Source of the DNA: Mycobacterium sp. URHD0025
GTDB lineage: Bacteria; Actinomycetota; Actinomycetes; Mycobacteriales; Mycobacteriaceae
DNA: 64,000 nucleotides
Direction: 5' to 3'
Assembly: GCF_000426065.1 (NCBI RefSeq)
Contig: NZ_AUEQ01000008.1
Coordinates: 1-64,000 of the forward strand
The notes beneath the pieces were generated by a model. That model made no database searches. It saw only the letters and a list, made by a program, of their open reading frames with translations, and was not told the DNA's origin. Shown one piece after another: positions 24,018 through 33,412 of this stretch. Both the position numbers and the translations under genes were made by a program. Numbering within the stretch: the first letter of the stretch is position 1; every line of letters begins with the position of its first letter.

Positions 24018-24153
24018 TTGGCTGCCTTCGCGGTTGGGGATCGATACGGAGCAATCGTACGTAGCGTTTCTGGTAGTTCGTAGCCGGGTTACCAGATTGC
24101 CAACACGAAACGTCGATTCCGTCGTGCTTGCGTCGCGGCCACGGGCCATCAGC

Positions 24154-24192
24154 ACCGAGGATTGCTGCTCGATATTGACCGCAATCCTCGGT
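24154..24192 (-). terminator. Hairpin downstream of glmU
   Basis: ACCGAGGATTGC at 24154-24165 pairs perfectly (12 bp) with GCAATCCTCGGT at 24181-24192 over a 15-nt loop. It lies 27 bp past the glmU stop and before the prs start, both read on the minus strand, as expected for an attenuating or terminating hairpin. There is no clear U-tract, as is usual in mycobacteria. Confidence 0.65.
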
Positions 24193-24218
24193 ACTACCGG
24201 TTGTCCACCGGCCGGTGG

Positions 24219-25691
24219 CTAAGCCTCTTCGTCTTGGGCTTTGCGCGCGGCGTCCGCGGCTGAAGCAGCTTTTGCCGCTGCCGCGGCGGCTGAGCCCGGA
24301 CGCTTGCGTTCGACCCAGCCGTCGATGGTTCGCTGGGCGTTGTCCGAGACCGCCAGCGCACCGGGCGGGACGTCGTCGCGCAGCACGGTGCCCGCGCCGG
24401 TGTAGGCGCCGTCCCCCACGGTGACCGGGGCGATGAACATCGTGTCGGAGCCGGTGCGCACATGGGAGCCGATGGTGGTCCGGTGCTTGTTCTCGCCGTC
24501 GTAGTTGACGAAGACGCTGGAGGCCCCGATGTTGCTGTGGTCACCGATGTCGGCGTCGCCGACGTAGGTCAGGTGCGGCACCTTGGTGGCCGTGCCGATC
24601 GTGGAGTTCTTCGTCTCGACGAAGGCGCCGAGTTTGGCCTCCGCGCCGAGGATCGTGCCCGGCCGCAGATAGGTGAACGGGCCGACTGTGGCGCCCGCAC
24701 CGATCACGGCGAGCTGCCCGTGGGTGCGCACCACCGATGCGCCGTCGCCCACCTCGACGTCGGTCAGCGTGGAATCCGGACCGATCTCGCAGCCGGCACC
24801 GATCTCGGTGGTGCCCAGCAGTTGGGTTCCCGGGCGCACGACGGTGTCGCGGCCGATGGCGACGTCGACGTCGATCCAGGTGGTGGCCGGGTCGATGATC
24901 GTGACACCGGCGCGTTGATGGCGGGCCACGATGCGACGGTTGAGCTCGGCGCCCAGATCGGCCAGCTGCACCCGGTCGTTGACGCCGGCGACCAGCGCGC
25001 TGTCGTCGACGTGCATGGCCCGCACGGTCCGGCCGTCCTGGCGCACGATCGCGATGACGTCGGTGAGGTACAGCTCCTGCTGCGCATTGTTCGAGCTCAA
25101 CCTGCTCAGCGCCGAGCGCAGGTCGGCGATGTCGAAGGCGTACACACCGGCGTTGACCTCGCGGATCGCCCGCTGTGACTCGGTGGCGTCGGCCTGTTCG
25201 ACGATGCCGATGACTTCGTTGTCCTGGGTGCGCAGGATGCGGCCGTAGCCCGTCGGGTCGGGCACGGTGGTGGTGAGCACGGTGGCAGCAGCCGTCGCGG
25301 CGCTGTGGGTCTCGATGAGTCCGGCCAGGGTGTCGGCGTCGAGCAGCGGGACATCGCCCGAGGTCACCACGACCGTGCCGGCGAATGCGTCGGGCAACGA
25401 GCTGAGCCCGCATGCCACGGCATGGCCGGTGCCCAGCTGCTGGTCCTGGATGGCGACGTCGATGGTGCGGCCCAGCTTGTCGGCCAGCTCGCTGACCGCC
25501 GGCGCGATGCGCTCACGGTCGTGGCCGAGAACGACCACCAGATGCTGGGCGGCCGCGTTGGCGACGGTGTGGACCGCGTGGCTGAGCATGCTGCGGCCGG
25601 CCAGGGTGTGCAGCACCTTGGGGGTGTCCGAGCGCATTCGGGTTCCGGCACCTGCTGCCAGTACGACGACTGCGGCTTCGGTGCTCGACAC
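24219..25691 (-). CDS. glmU: Bifunctional UDP-N-acetylglucosamine pyrophosphorylase / glucosamine-1-phosphate N-acetyltransferase
   Basis: A 490-residue trimeric enzyme (Rv1018c homologue) making UDP-GlcNAc for peptidoglycan and the arabinogalactan linker. The N-terminal uridyltransferase has [20 protein letters not shown] and [11 protein letters not shown]. The C-terminal half is a left-handed beta-helix of hexapeptide repeats, with the acetyltransferase motif [10 protein letters not shown]. The C-terminal tail from about 460 is Ala/Lys/Glu-rich and likely disordered. It starts with GTG. tRNA-Gln lies upstream on the same strand. Confidence 0.96.
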   Translation of the reverse strand: MSSTEAAVVVLAAGAGTRMRSDTPKVLHTLAGRSMLSHAVHTVANAAAQHLVVVLGHDRERIAPAVSELADKLGRTIDVAIQDQQLGTGHAVACGLSSLPDAFAGTVVVTSGDVPLLDADTLAGLIETHSAATAAATVLTTTVPDPTGYGRILRTQDNEVIGIVEQADATESQRAIREVNAGVYAFDIADLRSALSRLSSNNAQQELYLTDVIAIVRQDGRTVRAMHVDDSALVAGVNDRVQLADLGAELNRRIVARHQRAGVTIIDPATTWIDVDVAIGRDTVVRPGTQLLGTTEIGAGCEIGPDSTLTDVEVGDGASVVRTHGQLAVIGAGATVGPFTYLRPGTILGAEAKLGAFVETKNSTIGTATKVPHLTYVGDADIGDHSNIGASSVFVNYDGENKHRTTIGSHVRTGSDTMFIAPVTVGDGAYTGAGTVLRDDVPPGALAVSDNAQRTIDGWVERKRPGSAAAAAAKAASAADAARKAQDEEA

Positions 25692-25743
25692 AAATGCCTC
25701 CCTCTCCGCGAACGTTCACGTCTGTTCGAGACATGTCGTCGCA

Positions 25744-25764
25744 AGCGTGCATTCTGTGCACGCT
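25744..25764 (-). terminator. Hairpin between tRNA-Gln and glmU
   Basis: AGCGTGCA (25744-25751) pairs with TGCACGCT (25757-25764) across the loop TTCTG. It is about 49 bp past the 3' end of tRNA-Gln and upstream of the glmU start on the same strand, so it could terminate the tRNA transcript or lie in the glmU leader. Confidence 0.5.
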
Positions 25765-25812
25765 CGGCGTACGCAATTGCCCTCATGCTGTCGGGTCGCT
25801 CGGCAAGCCTCG

Positions 25813-25884
25813 CTCCGTCGCCAGGACTCGAACCTGAACTATCTGAACCAAAATCAGAGGTGCTGCCGATTACACCACGACGGA
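25813..25884 (-). tRNA. tRNA-Gln (anticodon UUG)
   Basis: On the minus strand a 72-nt cloverleaf begins TCCGTCG and ends CGACGGA plus discriminator G, a perfect 7-bp acceptor stem. The anticodon arm is TCTGA-TTTTGGT-TCAGA, placing UUG at positions 34-36. The T arm contains GGTTCGAGTCC. CCA is not encoded. The position between glmU and the tetR gene matches the M. tuberculosis tRNA-Gln gene as I recall it. Confidence 0.96.
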
Positions 25885-25927
25885 ATGTTCGGGAGAGACT
25901 CTAGTCGAACGGTCTAGCCTGATATGC

Positions 25928-26563
25928 GTGGCAGCACCCGACAAGGAAATCCGGGCCCCTCGGGCGCGGATGACCGGCACCGAACGGCGACAACAGCTCA
26001 TCGAGATCGCCAAGTCGCTGTTCGCCGAGCGGGGCTATGAGGGCACCTCGATCGAGGAGATCGCGCTACGTGCCAACGTGTCCAAACCCGTGGTCTACGA
26101 GCACTTCGGCGGCAAAGAGGGCCTGTACGCCGTCGTCGTCGACCGGGAGATGTCGGCCCTGCTGGACGGGATCACCTCCTCGCTGACCAACAACCGGTCC
26201 CGGGTGCGGGTCGAGCGGGTGGCGCTGGCCCTGCTGACCTATGTCGAGGAACGCACCGACGGCTTTCGCATCCTGATCCGGGACTCGCCGGCCGCTATCA
26301 CCTCGGGCACGTACTCGACGTTGCTCAACGATGCGGTCAATCAGGTGTCTTCGATACTGGCCGGGGACTTCTCCCGGCGCGGGCTCGACCCCGACCTGGC
26401 GCCACTTTATGCCCAGGCGCTGGTCGGCTCGGTGTCGATGACCGCGCAGTGGTGGCTCGACGTCCGTGAGCCCAAGAAAGAAGTGGTCGCCGCCCACGTG
26501 GTCAACCTGATGTGGAACGGGCTGACTCATCTGGAGTCGGATCCGGTCCTGCACGAGGAGTAA
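25928..26563 (+). CDS. TetR-family transcriptional regulator (Rv1019-like)
   Basis: A 211-residue regulator. The N-terminal helix-turn-helix is clear: RRQQLIEIAKSLFAERGYEG, then SIEEIALRANVSKPVVYEHF at about residues 44-63. The C-terminal ligand domain ends with WWLDVREPKKEVVAAHVVNL. It starts with GTG. In M. tuberculosis the homologue sits directly before mfd and mazG; here four other genes separate it from mfd, so any control of that operon would have to be indirect. Confidence 0.9.
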   Translation: MAAPDKEIRAPRARMTGTERRQQLIEIAKSLFAERGYEGTSIEEIALRANVSKPVVYEHFGGKEGLYAVVVDREMSALLDGITSSLTNNRSRVRVERVALALLTYVEERTDGFRILIRDSPAAITSGTYSTLLNDAVNQVSSILAGDFSRRGLDPDLAPLYAQALVGSVSMTAQWWLDVREPKKEVVAAHVVNLMWNGLTHLESDPVLHEE

Positions 26564-26571
26564 GTCAACTG

Positions 26572-26589
26572 CAACCCGGGGGTTGCAGC
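26572..26589. promoter_or_regulatory. Palindromic operator candidate 1 of 2
   Basis: TGCAACCCGGGGGTTGCA is a perfect 8-2-8 inverted repeat. The identical arms recur 34 bp downstream with a different 2-bp centre. It lies just upstream of the SRPBCC-ArsR gene pair. Confidence 0.8.
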
Positions 26590-26605
26590 ATCGGGAGGTT
26601 ATGTG

Positions 26606-26623
26606 CAACCCTTGGGTTGCAAC
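26606..26623. promoter_or_regulatory. Palindromic operator candidate 2 of 2
   Basis: TGCAACCCTTGGGTTGCA repeats the arms of the site at 26572 exactly, with TT instead of GG in the centre. It ends 25 bp before the SRPBCC start codon, so a bound regulator would overlap the promoter or leader. The likeliest binder is the ArsR-type protein encoded in the same operon. Confidence 0.8.
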
Positions 26624-26648
26624 AGTCCCGCCAGAGAGGAACATCCAC

Positions 26649-27098
26649 ATGACCACCGACTACGACCGCATCGAGCGCGAGATCACCATCGACGCACCGG
26701 CGCAACGAGTCTGGGACCTGGTGAGCGAACCCGGCTGGTACATCAACGAGGAGCGCATCACCGAACACCGCATCGAGCGTGACGGCGACGTCGCCATCGT
26801 CACCGACCCCACACACGGAAGGTTCGCGTTGCGCACTGTCACACTCGATGAGCCGCGCTACGCGGCCTTCCGCTGGCACATCGACGCCGATGACCTCGAC
26901 AGCTCGTCCACCCTCGTCGAATTCTGGATCACCCCAGCCCCGTCCGGCGTGGTGCTGCGTGTGGTCGAGAGCGGTTTCGCCTCGCTCGACGAGCCCGAGG
27001 CCAACCGCCGCTCCCGGTTCGACGACCACTCCGGCGGCTGGACGCTCGAGCTCGGCCTGGCCGAGAAGTATCTGGTGGGTGCCGCCGCCGATGCATGA
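26649..27098 (+). CDS. SRPBCC (AHSA1/START-fold) domain protein
   Basis: A 149-residue protein of the AHSA1-like SRPBCC fold. It has the typical start IEREITIDAPAQRVWDLVSE, central ALRTVTLDEPRYAAFRW, and a C-terminal amphipathic helix DDHSGGWTLELGLAEKYL. These proteins bind hydrophobic ligands. The ATG has AGAGAGGA upstream. Its 3' end overlaps the ArsR gene by 8 bp, a well-known pairing in which the ArsR protein represses the pair. Confidence 0.87.
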   Translation: MTTDYDRIEREITIDAPAQRVWDLVSEPGWYINEERITEHRIERDGDVAIVTDPTHGRFALRTVTLDEPRYAAFRWHIDADDLDSSSTLVEFWITPAPSGVVLRVVESGFASLDEPEANRRSRFDDHSGGWTLELGLAEKYLVGAAADA

Positions 27099-27414
27099 GA
27101 GCGCCTCGCCGGTACAGGTTTTCGCCGCGCTGGCCGACGACAGCCGCTGGCAGGTTCTGGTTGCCCTCGGCCGTCGGCCCGCATCCGCGTCGTCGCTGGC
27201 CGAGGAACTCCCCATCAGCCGCCAGGCCATCGCCAAACATCTGAAGGTGCTCACCGACGTCGGCCTGGTGGTGGCCACCCGGGTGGGGCGTGAGGTCAAG
27301 TACGAGGCGGTGGGGGCTCGGCTCAGCGAGGTGGCGCGCCGGCTCGACGGTATCGCGGCGGGCTGGGAACGCCGGCTGGCCAGGATCAAGGATGCTGTCG
27401 AGCGGGATGGATGA
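27091..27414 (+). CDS. ArsR-family repressor paired with SRPBCC protein
   Basis: A 107-residue winged-helix regulator: FAALADDSRWQVLVALGRRP, the recognition region SRQAIAKHLKVLTDVGLV and the wing VGREVKYEA. No cysteine metal-site (no ELCVCDL-type motif) is seen, so it is probably not a metal sensor. It overlaps the SRPBCC gene by 8 bp. Twin TGCAACCC-N2-GGGTTGCA palindromes upstream are the obvious candidate targets for autorepression. Confidence 0.87.
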   Translation: MHESASPVQVFAALADDSRWQVLVALGRRPASASSLAEELPISRQAIAKHLKVLTDVGLVVATRVGREVKYEAVGARLSEVARRLDGIAAGWERRLARIKDAVERDG

Positions 27415-27420
27415 CGGCCT

Positions 27421-27499
27421 TCAACTCCACCGCCGGGTCTTCGCGCAAGCGCTCAACTCCACTGCCGGGTCTTCGCGCAAGCGCTCAACTCCACCGCCG
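27421..27499. repeat. 32-bp tandem repeat (about 2.5 copies)
   Basis: Units begin at 27421, 27453 and 27485, each opening with TCAACTCCAC; the first two are full (one difference, C/T) and the third is partial. The third unit contains the stop codon of the minus-strand lysA-like gene, so the array looks like a local duplication of that gene's 3' end. Confidence 0.85.
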
Positions 27500-28825
27500 C
27501 GAGAGGAGGTCCGCCGGCGTCCCCCGCCGCACCAGCACCCGCGACGCACCCTCGCGCACCGACACCACGGGCGGGCGGCCCACCATGTTGTAGGTCGAGG
27601 CCATGCTGTGCTGGTAGGCCCCGGTGCAGGCCACGGCCAGCAGGTCGCCGGCACGAATATCGGCGGGCAGTTCGACGTCGTGGACGATCTCGTCACCGGC
27701 TTCGCAATGCCGGCCCACCACGGTGACCACCATGGTCGGTCCCAGCGGGTGTCGATTGGCAAGGGCTACGGTGTATTTCGCGCCGTAGAGGGCGACTCGC
27801 GGATTGTCGCTCATGCCGCCGTCCACGGCGACAAAGGTGCGTCCGCCGGGCTGGGACTTGACTCCGCACACCCGGTACAGCGTCACCCCGGCCCGCGCGC
27901 TGATGCCCCGCCCGGGCTCGACGACCAGACGCGGCCGGGGGAACCGTTCGGCGGCGCACGCCGCCGTCAAAGCGTCATCGACGACGGTGGCCAGCGCGCG
28001 GACATCGAGGGCCGCGTCACCGCGGACATACGGAACCGCATGGCCCCCACCGATGTTGAGTTCGGTCAGCACCAGCCCGTGGTCGCTGCGGATGTCGGCC
28101 ATCGCGCCGATCAAGCGCTGCACGGCTTCTCCGTATGGCGCCGGATCGCTGATCTGTGAGCCGATATGGCAGTGCAGGCCAACAAGATCCAGGTTGGGGG
28201 TGGCCAGAATGCGAGCGGCGGCGCGGGCGGCCATGCGGTCGGCCAGTGCGAAGCCGAACTTCTGGTCCGTCACGCCGGTGGTGACCGCTCGATGGCCGTG
28301 GATGTCGATGTCGGGCGTCACCCGGATCAGCACCGGCTGCGGGCGGCGTGCCAGCCCGGCCAGGTAGGTGATCTCCATCGGGGAGTCGATCACGATGCGG
28401 CCCACGCCGATGTCGATCGCATCGCGCAATTCGACGCACGATTTGGCATTGCCGTGCATCACGATGCGGGCCGGGTCGACGCCGCCGGCCAGCGCTGTCG
28501 CCAACTCGGCGGCGGAGCACACGTCGACCCCCAGCCCCTCCTCGGCAACCCAGCGGGCGACCGCGGTGGTCAGCAGTGACTTGCCGGCATAGACCACCTC
28601 TGCCTGGCTGAGGGCAGCGCGGTAGCGCCGGGCGCGGGTCCGGAAATCGGTCTCGTCGAGCACGTAGGCCGGGGTGCGGTATTCGTCGGCGATCTCGGTC
28701 AGCGGCACCCGTCCGATCGCGATGCGGCCGTCCTCGTCGACACCCGTGGTCAGCGGCCAGATGTTCGGATCGAGTCGTGGTCGCGTGGTGCCGCGAAGCG
28801 AAGGCAGGATGTCCAGCAATGTCAT
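27485..28825 (-). CDS. Diaminopimelate decarboxylase-like PLP enzyme (second LysA)
   Basis: A 446-residue fold-III PLP decarboxylase. The PLP Lys is VVYAGKSLL, LVGLHCHIGSQI and ELNIGGGHAVPY form the phosphate site, EPGRGISARAG follows, and the catalytic cysteine region is GRHCEAGDEI. Diaminopimelate decarboxylase makes lysine; ornithine or arginine decarboxylases share the fold, and the main mycobacterial lysA lies elsewhere, so this paralogue may use another substrate. The ATG at 28825 is the start; the frame stays open upstream only antisense to neighbouring genes. Confidence 0.82.
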   Translation of the reverse strand: MTLLDILPSLRGTTRPRLDPNIWPLTTGVDEDGRIAIGRVPLTEIADEYRTPAYVLDETDFRTRARRYRAALSQAEVVYAGKSLLTTAVARWVAEEGLGVDVCSAAELATALAGGVDPARIVMHGNAKSCVELRDAIDIGVGRIVIDSPMEITYLAGLARRPQPVLIRVTPDIDIHGHRAVTTGVTDQKFGFALADRMAARAAARILATPNLDLVGLHCHIGSQISDPAPYGEAVQRLIGAMADIRSDHGLVLTELNIGGGHAVPYVRGDAALDVRALATVVDDALTAACAAERFPRPRLVVEPGRGISARAGVTLYRVCGVKSQPGGRTFVAVDGGMSDNPRVALYGAKYTVALANRHPLGPTMVVTVVGRHCEAGDEIVHDVELPADIRAGDLLAVACTGAYQHSMASTYNMVGRPPVVSVREGASRVLVRRGTPADLLSRRWS

Positions 28826-28905
28826 GACTTCACAGTCGGCCTTGCCGGGGCCTGCGTCATCGGCCTTGACGATCCCTTGACGCCGCCCGGCCCGATCTTG
28901 ACGGG

Positions 28906-29475
28906 TCAGGTCCTCCCGAACGACGTCGTCCCGGTGGCCGTGGCGATGAACCCGTTGCCCCTGACCGGGTCCGCCATCCGGCAGGCCAACAGGATGTCGT
29001 CGGTGTGAATGCAGGTGGCGTTGCCGACGTCGAAGCGTTGGCCCGCGGGCAGCATCGGAGCCTCGTCCTCGCGCAGACCGTCGACGGGGGACAGCGGCTC
29101 GTCGGTGTGAGAGAAACTCAGCGGGATCGCGCCGTTGGAGGTGCCGTAACTGAACAGGTGCGCGAGGTTGGCCCCGTCGGGGGCGTCGACGAACGGCCCA
29201 CGGCAGTCCAGTGCGTACATCGCCCGGTGCTGGGTGGTCAGACAGACGAAGCCGGCCGGCGTGCGAAACCCCTGGACCGGAAAACCTTGGCCCGTGCGCA
29301 GGATGTACTGCGTCGGGTCGACAGCGGGGTAGGCGGCGAAGTCCGGTACACCGTCGGGTCCGAGGTGCGTCGGCACCGCTTCCCGCGCGGACTGCGGTGC
29401 CTCCCGCGTGGCGAGCCACAGTGCGGCCAGCGCCGCCGTCAGGACCGCGACGATCGCCACCGCGAAACGCTTCAT
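28906..29475 (-). CDS. Secreted or membrane-anchored conserved protein of unknown function
   Basis: A 189-residue protein. Residues 1-23 form a signal or anchor helix (MKRFAVAIVAVLTAALAALW) with no lipobox Cys. The exported part contains four cysteines (FVCLTT, LDCRGPF, ATCIHTDD, LACRMAD), suggesting two disulfides. I do not recognise a domain. It diverges from mfd (67 bp between starts) and lies downstream-adjacent to the lysA-like gene on the same strand. Confidence 0.72.
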   Translation of the reverse strand: MKRFAVAIVAVLTAALAALWLATREAPQSAREAVPTHLGPDGVPDFAAYPAVDPTQYILRTGQGFPVQGFRTPAGFVCLTTQHRAMYALDCRGPFVDAPDGANLAHLFSYGTSNGAIPLSFSHTDEPLSPVDGLREDEAPMLPAGQRFDVGNATCIHTDDILLACRMADPVRGNGFIATATGTTSFGRT

Positions 29476-29542
29476 CGCTCCATGATCGCCCCGGGTAGAT
29501 CGAGGCGGAGCCGAAATCCCGGCCCCGTAGAATGGCCTCATC

Positions 29543-32500
29543 ATGACCGCACCGGGGCACATCCATGTCCAGACCCCGATTGCGGGTCTCGTTGAACTGG
29601 CATTGACCGACCCGTCCTTGCAGGACGTTCTTCGTCGTGCCGCCGACCGGCCCGCCGATCTCGCGCTCGTCGGGCCGCCCAGCGCGCGCGTGTTGGTGGC
29701 TGCCGGCCTGGCCCAGCAGGGGCCGTTGCTGGTGGTCGCCGCCACCGGCCGCGAAGCCGACGATCTGACTGCCGAACTGCGCGGCGTGGTCGGCGACGCC
29801 GTGGCGCTGTTCCCGTCGTGGGAGACGCTGCCGCACGAACGACTGTCCCCGGGTGTCGAGACGGTCGGGGCCCGCTTGTTGCTGTTGCGTCGGCTCGCCA
29901 ATCCCGACGACGCGACGCTGGGCCCGCCGCTGCGGGTGATCGTCACCACCACGCGTTCCCTGCTGCAGCCCATGGCTCCCGATGTCGTGAGTACCGAGCC
30001 GGTCTCCCTCACCGTCGGCGCCGAGGCCGAGTTCGAAGCCGTGGTCGCCCGGCTCGTCGACCTGGCGTACACCCGCGTCGACATGGTGGGCAAACGCGGG
30101 GAGTTCGCCGTGCGCGGCGGCATCCTCGACATCTTCCCGCCGACCGCCGAGCACCCGGTCCGCGTCGAGTTCTGGGGCGACGAGATCTCCGAGATGCGGA
30201 TGTTCTCGATCGCCGACCAGCGCTCGATTCCCGAGATCCCGGTGCAGAACGTCGTCGCGGTGCCGTGCCGTGAACTGCTGATGACTCCCGGGGTGCGGGA
30301 GCGCGCCGCGGTGCTCGCTCAGGAGCACCCCACTCACGAGAACAGCGTGCCGGGCAGCGTGCCCGACATGCTGGCCAAGCTTGCCGAAGGCATCCCGGTC
30401 GACGGGATGGAGGCGCTGCTGCCGTTGCTGCATCCCGTCCAGCCGACGACTCTGACGCACCATCTTCCCGAGGGAGCGCCGGTGCTGCTGTGCGACCCGG
30501 AGAAGGTGCGGACACGGGCCGGCGATCTGATCAAGACCGGGCAGGAATTTTTGGAGGCCTCCTGGTCGGTGGCCGCGGTCGGTGGCGATGCCCCGATCGA
30601 CATCGAAGCGTTGGGCGCGTCCGGATTCGTCCCGTTCGAGCAGGCGCGTGAGGATGCCGTGGCCGGCGGGCACCCGTGGTGGACGCTGAGCCAGTTGCCC
30701 GACGGCAAGGCCACCGAACTCGACTTGCGGCCGTCTCCTTCGGCTCGCAGTCAGCAGAGCCTTGATGAGATCTTCGCGATGCTGCGGGCGCACGTCGCGA
30801 CCGGCGGGTACGCCGCGGTGGTCACCCCGGGCACCGGTACCGCACACCGCATCGTTGAGCAGCTCGGTGAATCCGACACGCCCGCAGGGATGTTGGAGCC
30901 CGGCGCTCCACCCAAGGCCGGTGTGGTCGGGGTCCTCAAGGGACCGCTGCACGACGGCGTGATCCTGCCCGGGGCCAACCTCGTGATCATCACCGAGACC
31001 GACCTGACCGGTAACCGGGTGACGGCGTCGGAGGGCAAAAGGCTTGCGGCCAAACGCCGTAACGTCGTCGATCCGCTGGCGCTGAGCGCCGGCGATCTCG
31101 TGGTCCACGATCAGCACGGCATCGGCAAGTTCGTCGAGATGACGGAGCGCGTGGTCGGCGGCGCCCGTCGCGAATACCTGGTCCTGGAATACGCGTCGGC
31201 GAAACGAGGCGGCGGGGCCGATCGCCTATATGTACCGATGGATTCGCTGGATCAGCTCTCGCGCTACGTCGGTGGTGAGGCGCCGTCGCTGTCGAAGCTC
31301 GGCGGAAGCGACTGGGCCAACACGAAAACCAAGGCCCGCAAGGCCGTTCGTGAGATCGCCAGTGAACTGGTGACGCTGTACGCGAAGCGGCAATCGGCGC
31401 CCGGACATGCGTTCAGCCCCGACACTCCATGGCAGAACGAGATGGAGGATGCGTTCGGCTTCACCGAGACGGTGGATCAGCTGACCGCCATCACCGAGGT
31501 CAAATCCGATATGGAGAAACCGGTTCCGATGGACCGGGTGATCTGTGGCGACGTGGGCTACGGCAAGACCGAGATCGCGGTGCGCGCAGCGTTCAAGGCC
31601 GTGCAGGACGGTAAGCAGGTTGCGGTGCTGGTGCCGACGACGCTGCTGGCCGACCAGCATCTGCAGACCTTCACCAACCGGATGGCAGGCTTCCCGGTGA
31701 CCGTCAAGGGACTGTCGCGGTTCACCGACCCGGCCGAGTCGCGGGCCACCATGGAGGGCATGACCGACGGCTCGGTCGACGTGGTGATCGGCACGCACCG
31801 GCTGCTGCAGACCGGGGTGACCTGGAAAGACCTGGGCCTCATCATCGTTGACGAGGAACAGCGGTTCGGCGTCGAGCACAAAGAACACATCAAGTCGATG
31901 CGCACCCACGTCGACGTGCTGACCATGAGCGCCACCCCGATCCCGCGCACCCTGGAGATGAGCCTGGCCGGCATCCGCGAGATGTCGACGATCCTCACCC
32001 CGCCCGAGGAGCGGTATCCGGTGCTGACCTACGTCGGACCGCAAGACGACAAGCAGGTGGCCGCGGCGTTGCGCCGTGAGCTGCTGCGCGACGGGCAGGT
32101 GTTCTACATCCACAACCGGGTGCGCACCATCGACCAGGCCGCGGCGCGAATCCGCCAGCTGGTGCCCGAGGCGCGGGTCGTCGTCGCGCACGGGCAGATG
32201 AACGAGGAGACCCTGGAGAAGACCGTCGAGGGTTTCTGGAACCGCGAGTACGACATCCTGGTCTGCACCACGATCGTCGAGACCGGCCTGGACATCTCCA
32301 ACGCCAACACGTTGATCGTCGAGCGGGCCGACACCTTCGGGCTGTCGCAGCTGCATCAGCTGCGGGGCCGGGTGGGCCGCAGCCGCGAGCGTGGATACGC
32401 CTACTTCCTGTATCCACCCAATTCCCCGCTGACCGAGACGGCATATGACCGGCTGGCCACCATAGCGCAGAACAACGAGCTGGGCGCCGGCATGGCCGTG

Positions 32501-33175
32501 GCGATGAAGGACCTGGAGATCCGCGGGGCGGGCAACGTGCTCGGCGTGGAGCAGTCCGGCCACGTGGCGGGTGTCGGTTTCGACCTGTATGTGCGGCTGG
32601 TCGGCGAGGCCGTTGAGGCTTACCGAGCGGCGGCTGACGGGAAAACCGTTGCCACAGCGGAGGAACCGAAAGAGGTGCGGGTCGATCTGCCGGTCGACGC
32701 ACATCTGCCGCCGGAGTACATCGGCAGTGACCGGCTGCGGCTGGAGGGCTACCGGCGACTGGCTGCGGCCACGGACGAGGCCGCCGTGAAGGCCGTGGTG
32801 GACGAACTCGTCGACCGTTACGGCCCGCTTCCGGTGGAGGCCCAGCGGTTGGTGGCGGTGGCGCGATTGCGGCTGTTGTGCCGCGAGTACGGCATCACCG
32901 AGATCGGCGCCGTGTCGGCCTCGACGATCAAGCTGTCACCGCTGGTGCTGCCCGATTCCGCGCAGCTGCGGCTCAAGCGGATGTACCCGGGTGCGCACTA
33001 CCGGGCCACCACCTCGGTGGTTCAGGTGCCGATCCCACGCGAGAGCGACGGTATCGGCTCGCCGCGGATCCGTGACCTCGACATTGTCCGAATGGTGGCT
33101 GGTCTGGTGCTGGTGCTGCACGGTCAGGCGCAAGACAGCGTCGACATCACCGCCGATCTCGATTTTTCGCGCTGA
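29543..33175 (+). CDS. mfd: Transcription-repair coupling factor Mfd
   Basis: A 1210-residue ATP-dependent translocase (Rv1020 homologue) that removes stalled RNA polymerase and recruits UvrA. Order: UvrB-homology region (about 1-350, including [13 protein letters not shown]), the RNA-polymerase-interacting domain near 510-570 ([14 protein letters not shown]), and RecG-like motors with the Walker [16 protein letters not shown], the DEExQ box [23 protein letters not shown] and [18 protein letters not shown]-terminal TRCF domain follows. The length is normal. Confidence 0.97.
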   Translation: MTAPGHIHVQTPIAGLVELALTDPSLQDVLRRAADRPADLALVGPPSARVLVAAGLAQQGPLLVVAATGREADDLTAELRGVVGDAVALFPSWETLPHERLSPGVETVGARLLLLRRLANPDDATLGPPLRVIVTTTRSLLQPMAPDVVSTEPVSLTVGAEAEFEAVVARLVDLAYTRVDMVGKRGEFAVRGGILDIFPPTAEHPVRVEFWGDEISEMRMFSIADQRSIPEIPVQNVVAVPCRELLMTPGVRERAAVLAQEHPTHENSVPGSVPDMLAKLAEGIPVDGMEALLPLLHPVQPTTLTHHLPEGAPVLLCDPEKVRTRAGDLIKTGQEFLEASWSVAAVGGDAPIDIEALGASGFVPFEQAREDAVAGGHPWWTLSQLPDGKATELDLRPSPSARSQQSLDEIFAMLRAHVATGGYAAVVTPGTGTAHRIVEQLGESDTPAGMLEPGAPPKAGVVGVLKGPLHDGVILPGANLVIITETDLTGNRVTASEGKRLAAKRRNVVDPLALSAGDLVVHDQHGIGKFVEMTERVVGGARREYLVLEYASAKRGGGADRLYVPMDSLDQLSRYVGGEAPSLSKLGGSDWANTKTKARKAVREIASELVTLYAKRQSAPGHAFSPDTPWQNEMEDAFGFTETVDQLTAITEVKSDMEKPVPMDRVICGDVGYGKTEIAVRAAFKAVQDGKQVAVLVPTTLLADQHLQTFTNRMAGFPVTVKGLSRFTDPAESRATMEGMTDGSVDVVIGTHRLLQTGVTWKDLGLIIVDEEQRFGVEHKEHIKSMRTHVDVLTMSATPIPRTLEMSLAGIREMSTILTPPEERYPVLTYVGPQDDKQVAAALRRELLRDGQVFYIHNRVRTIDQAAARIRQLVPEARVVVAHGQMNEETLEKTVEGFWNREYDILVCTTIVETGLDISNANTLIVERADTFGLSQLHQLRGRVGRSRERGYAYFLYPPNSPLTETAYDRLATIAQNNELGAGMAVAMKDLEIRGAGNVLGVEQSGHVAGVGFDLYVRLVGEAVEAYRAAADGKTVATAEEPKEVRVDLPVDAHLPPEYIGSDRLRLEGYRRLAAATDEAAVKAVVDELVDRYGPLPVEAQRLVAVARLRLLCREYGITEIGAVSASTIKLSPLVLPDSAQLRLKRMYPGAHYRATTSVVQVPIPRESDGIGSPRIRDLDIVRMVAGLVLVLHGQAQDSVDITADLDFSR

Positions 33176-33412
33176 ATGCCTGGTGATCGCGCATTTTTGC
33201 GTGCTCGCGGGACTCGAATTCGTCATTGCTGATAACGCTCTGGCGTTGCGATCCGACATACACGTCGGGGGGTCAAGGTATTGCGTTGTCGTCAATCGAA
33301 GAGGCGGCAAGATCGTCGGCCATAGGGCGGTCATGCAATTTCCCAAACCGAACATCACGCGATTGCTATCCGATAGGTGATCGTCGCGGTGACGCAAGGC
33401 GAAGGAGTGACC

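Noticed and set aside
28826-31117. Long 5' extension of the lysA-like frame
   Set aside because: It runs antisense to mfd and through the neighbouring secreted protein in another frame; homology starts at the ATG at 28825.
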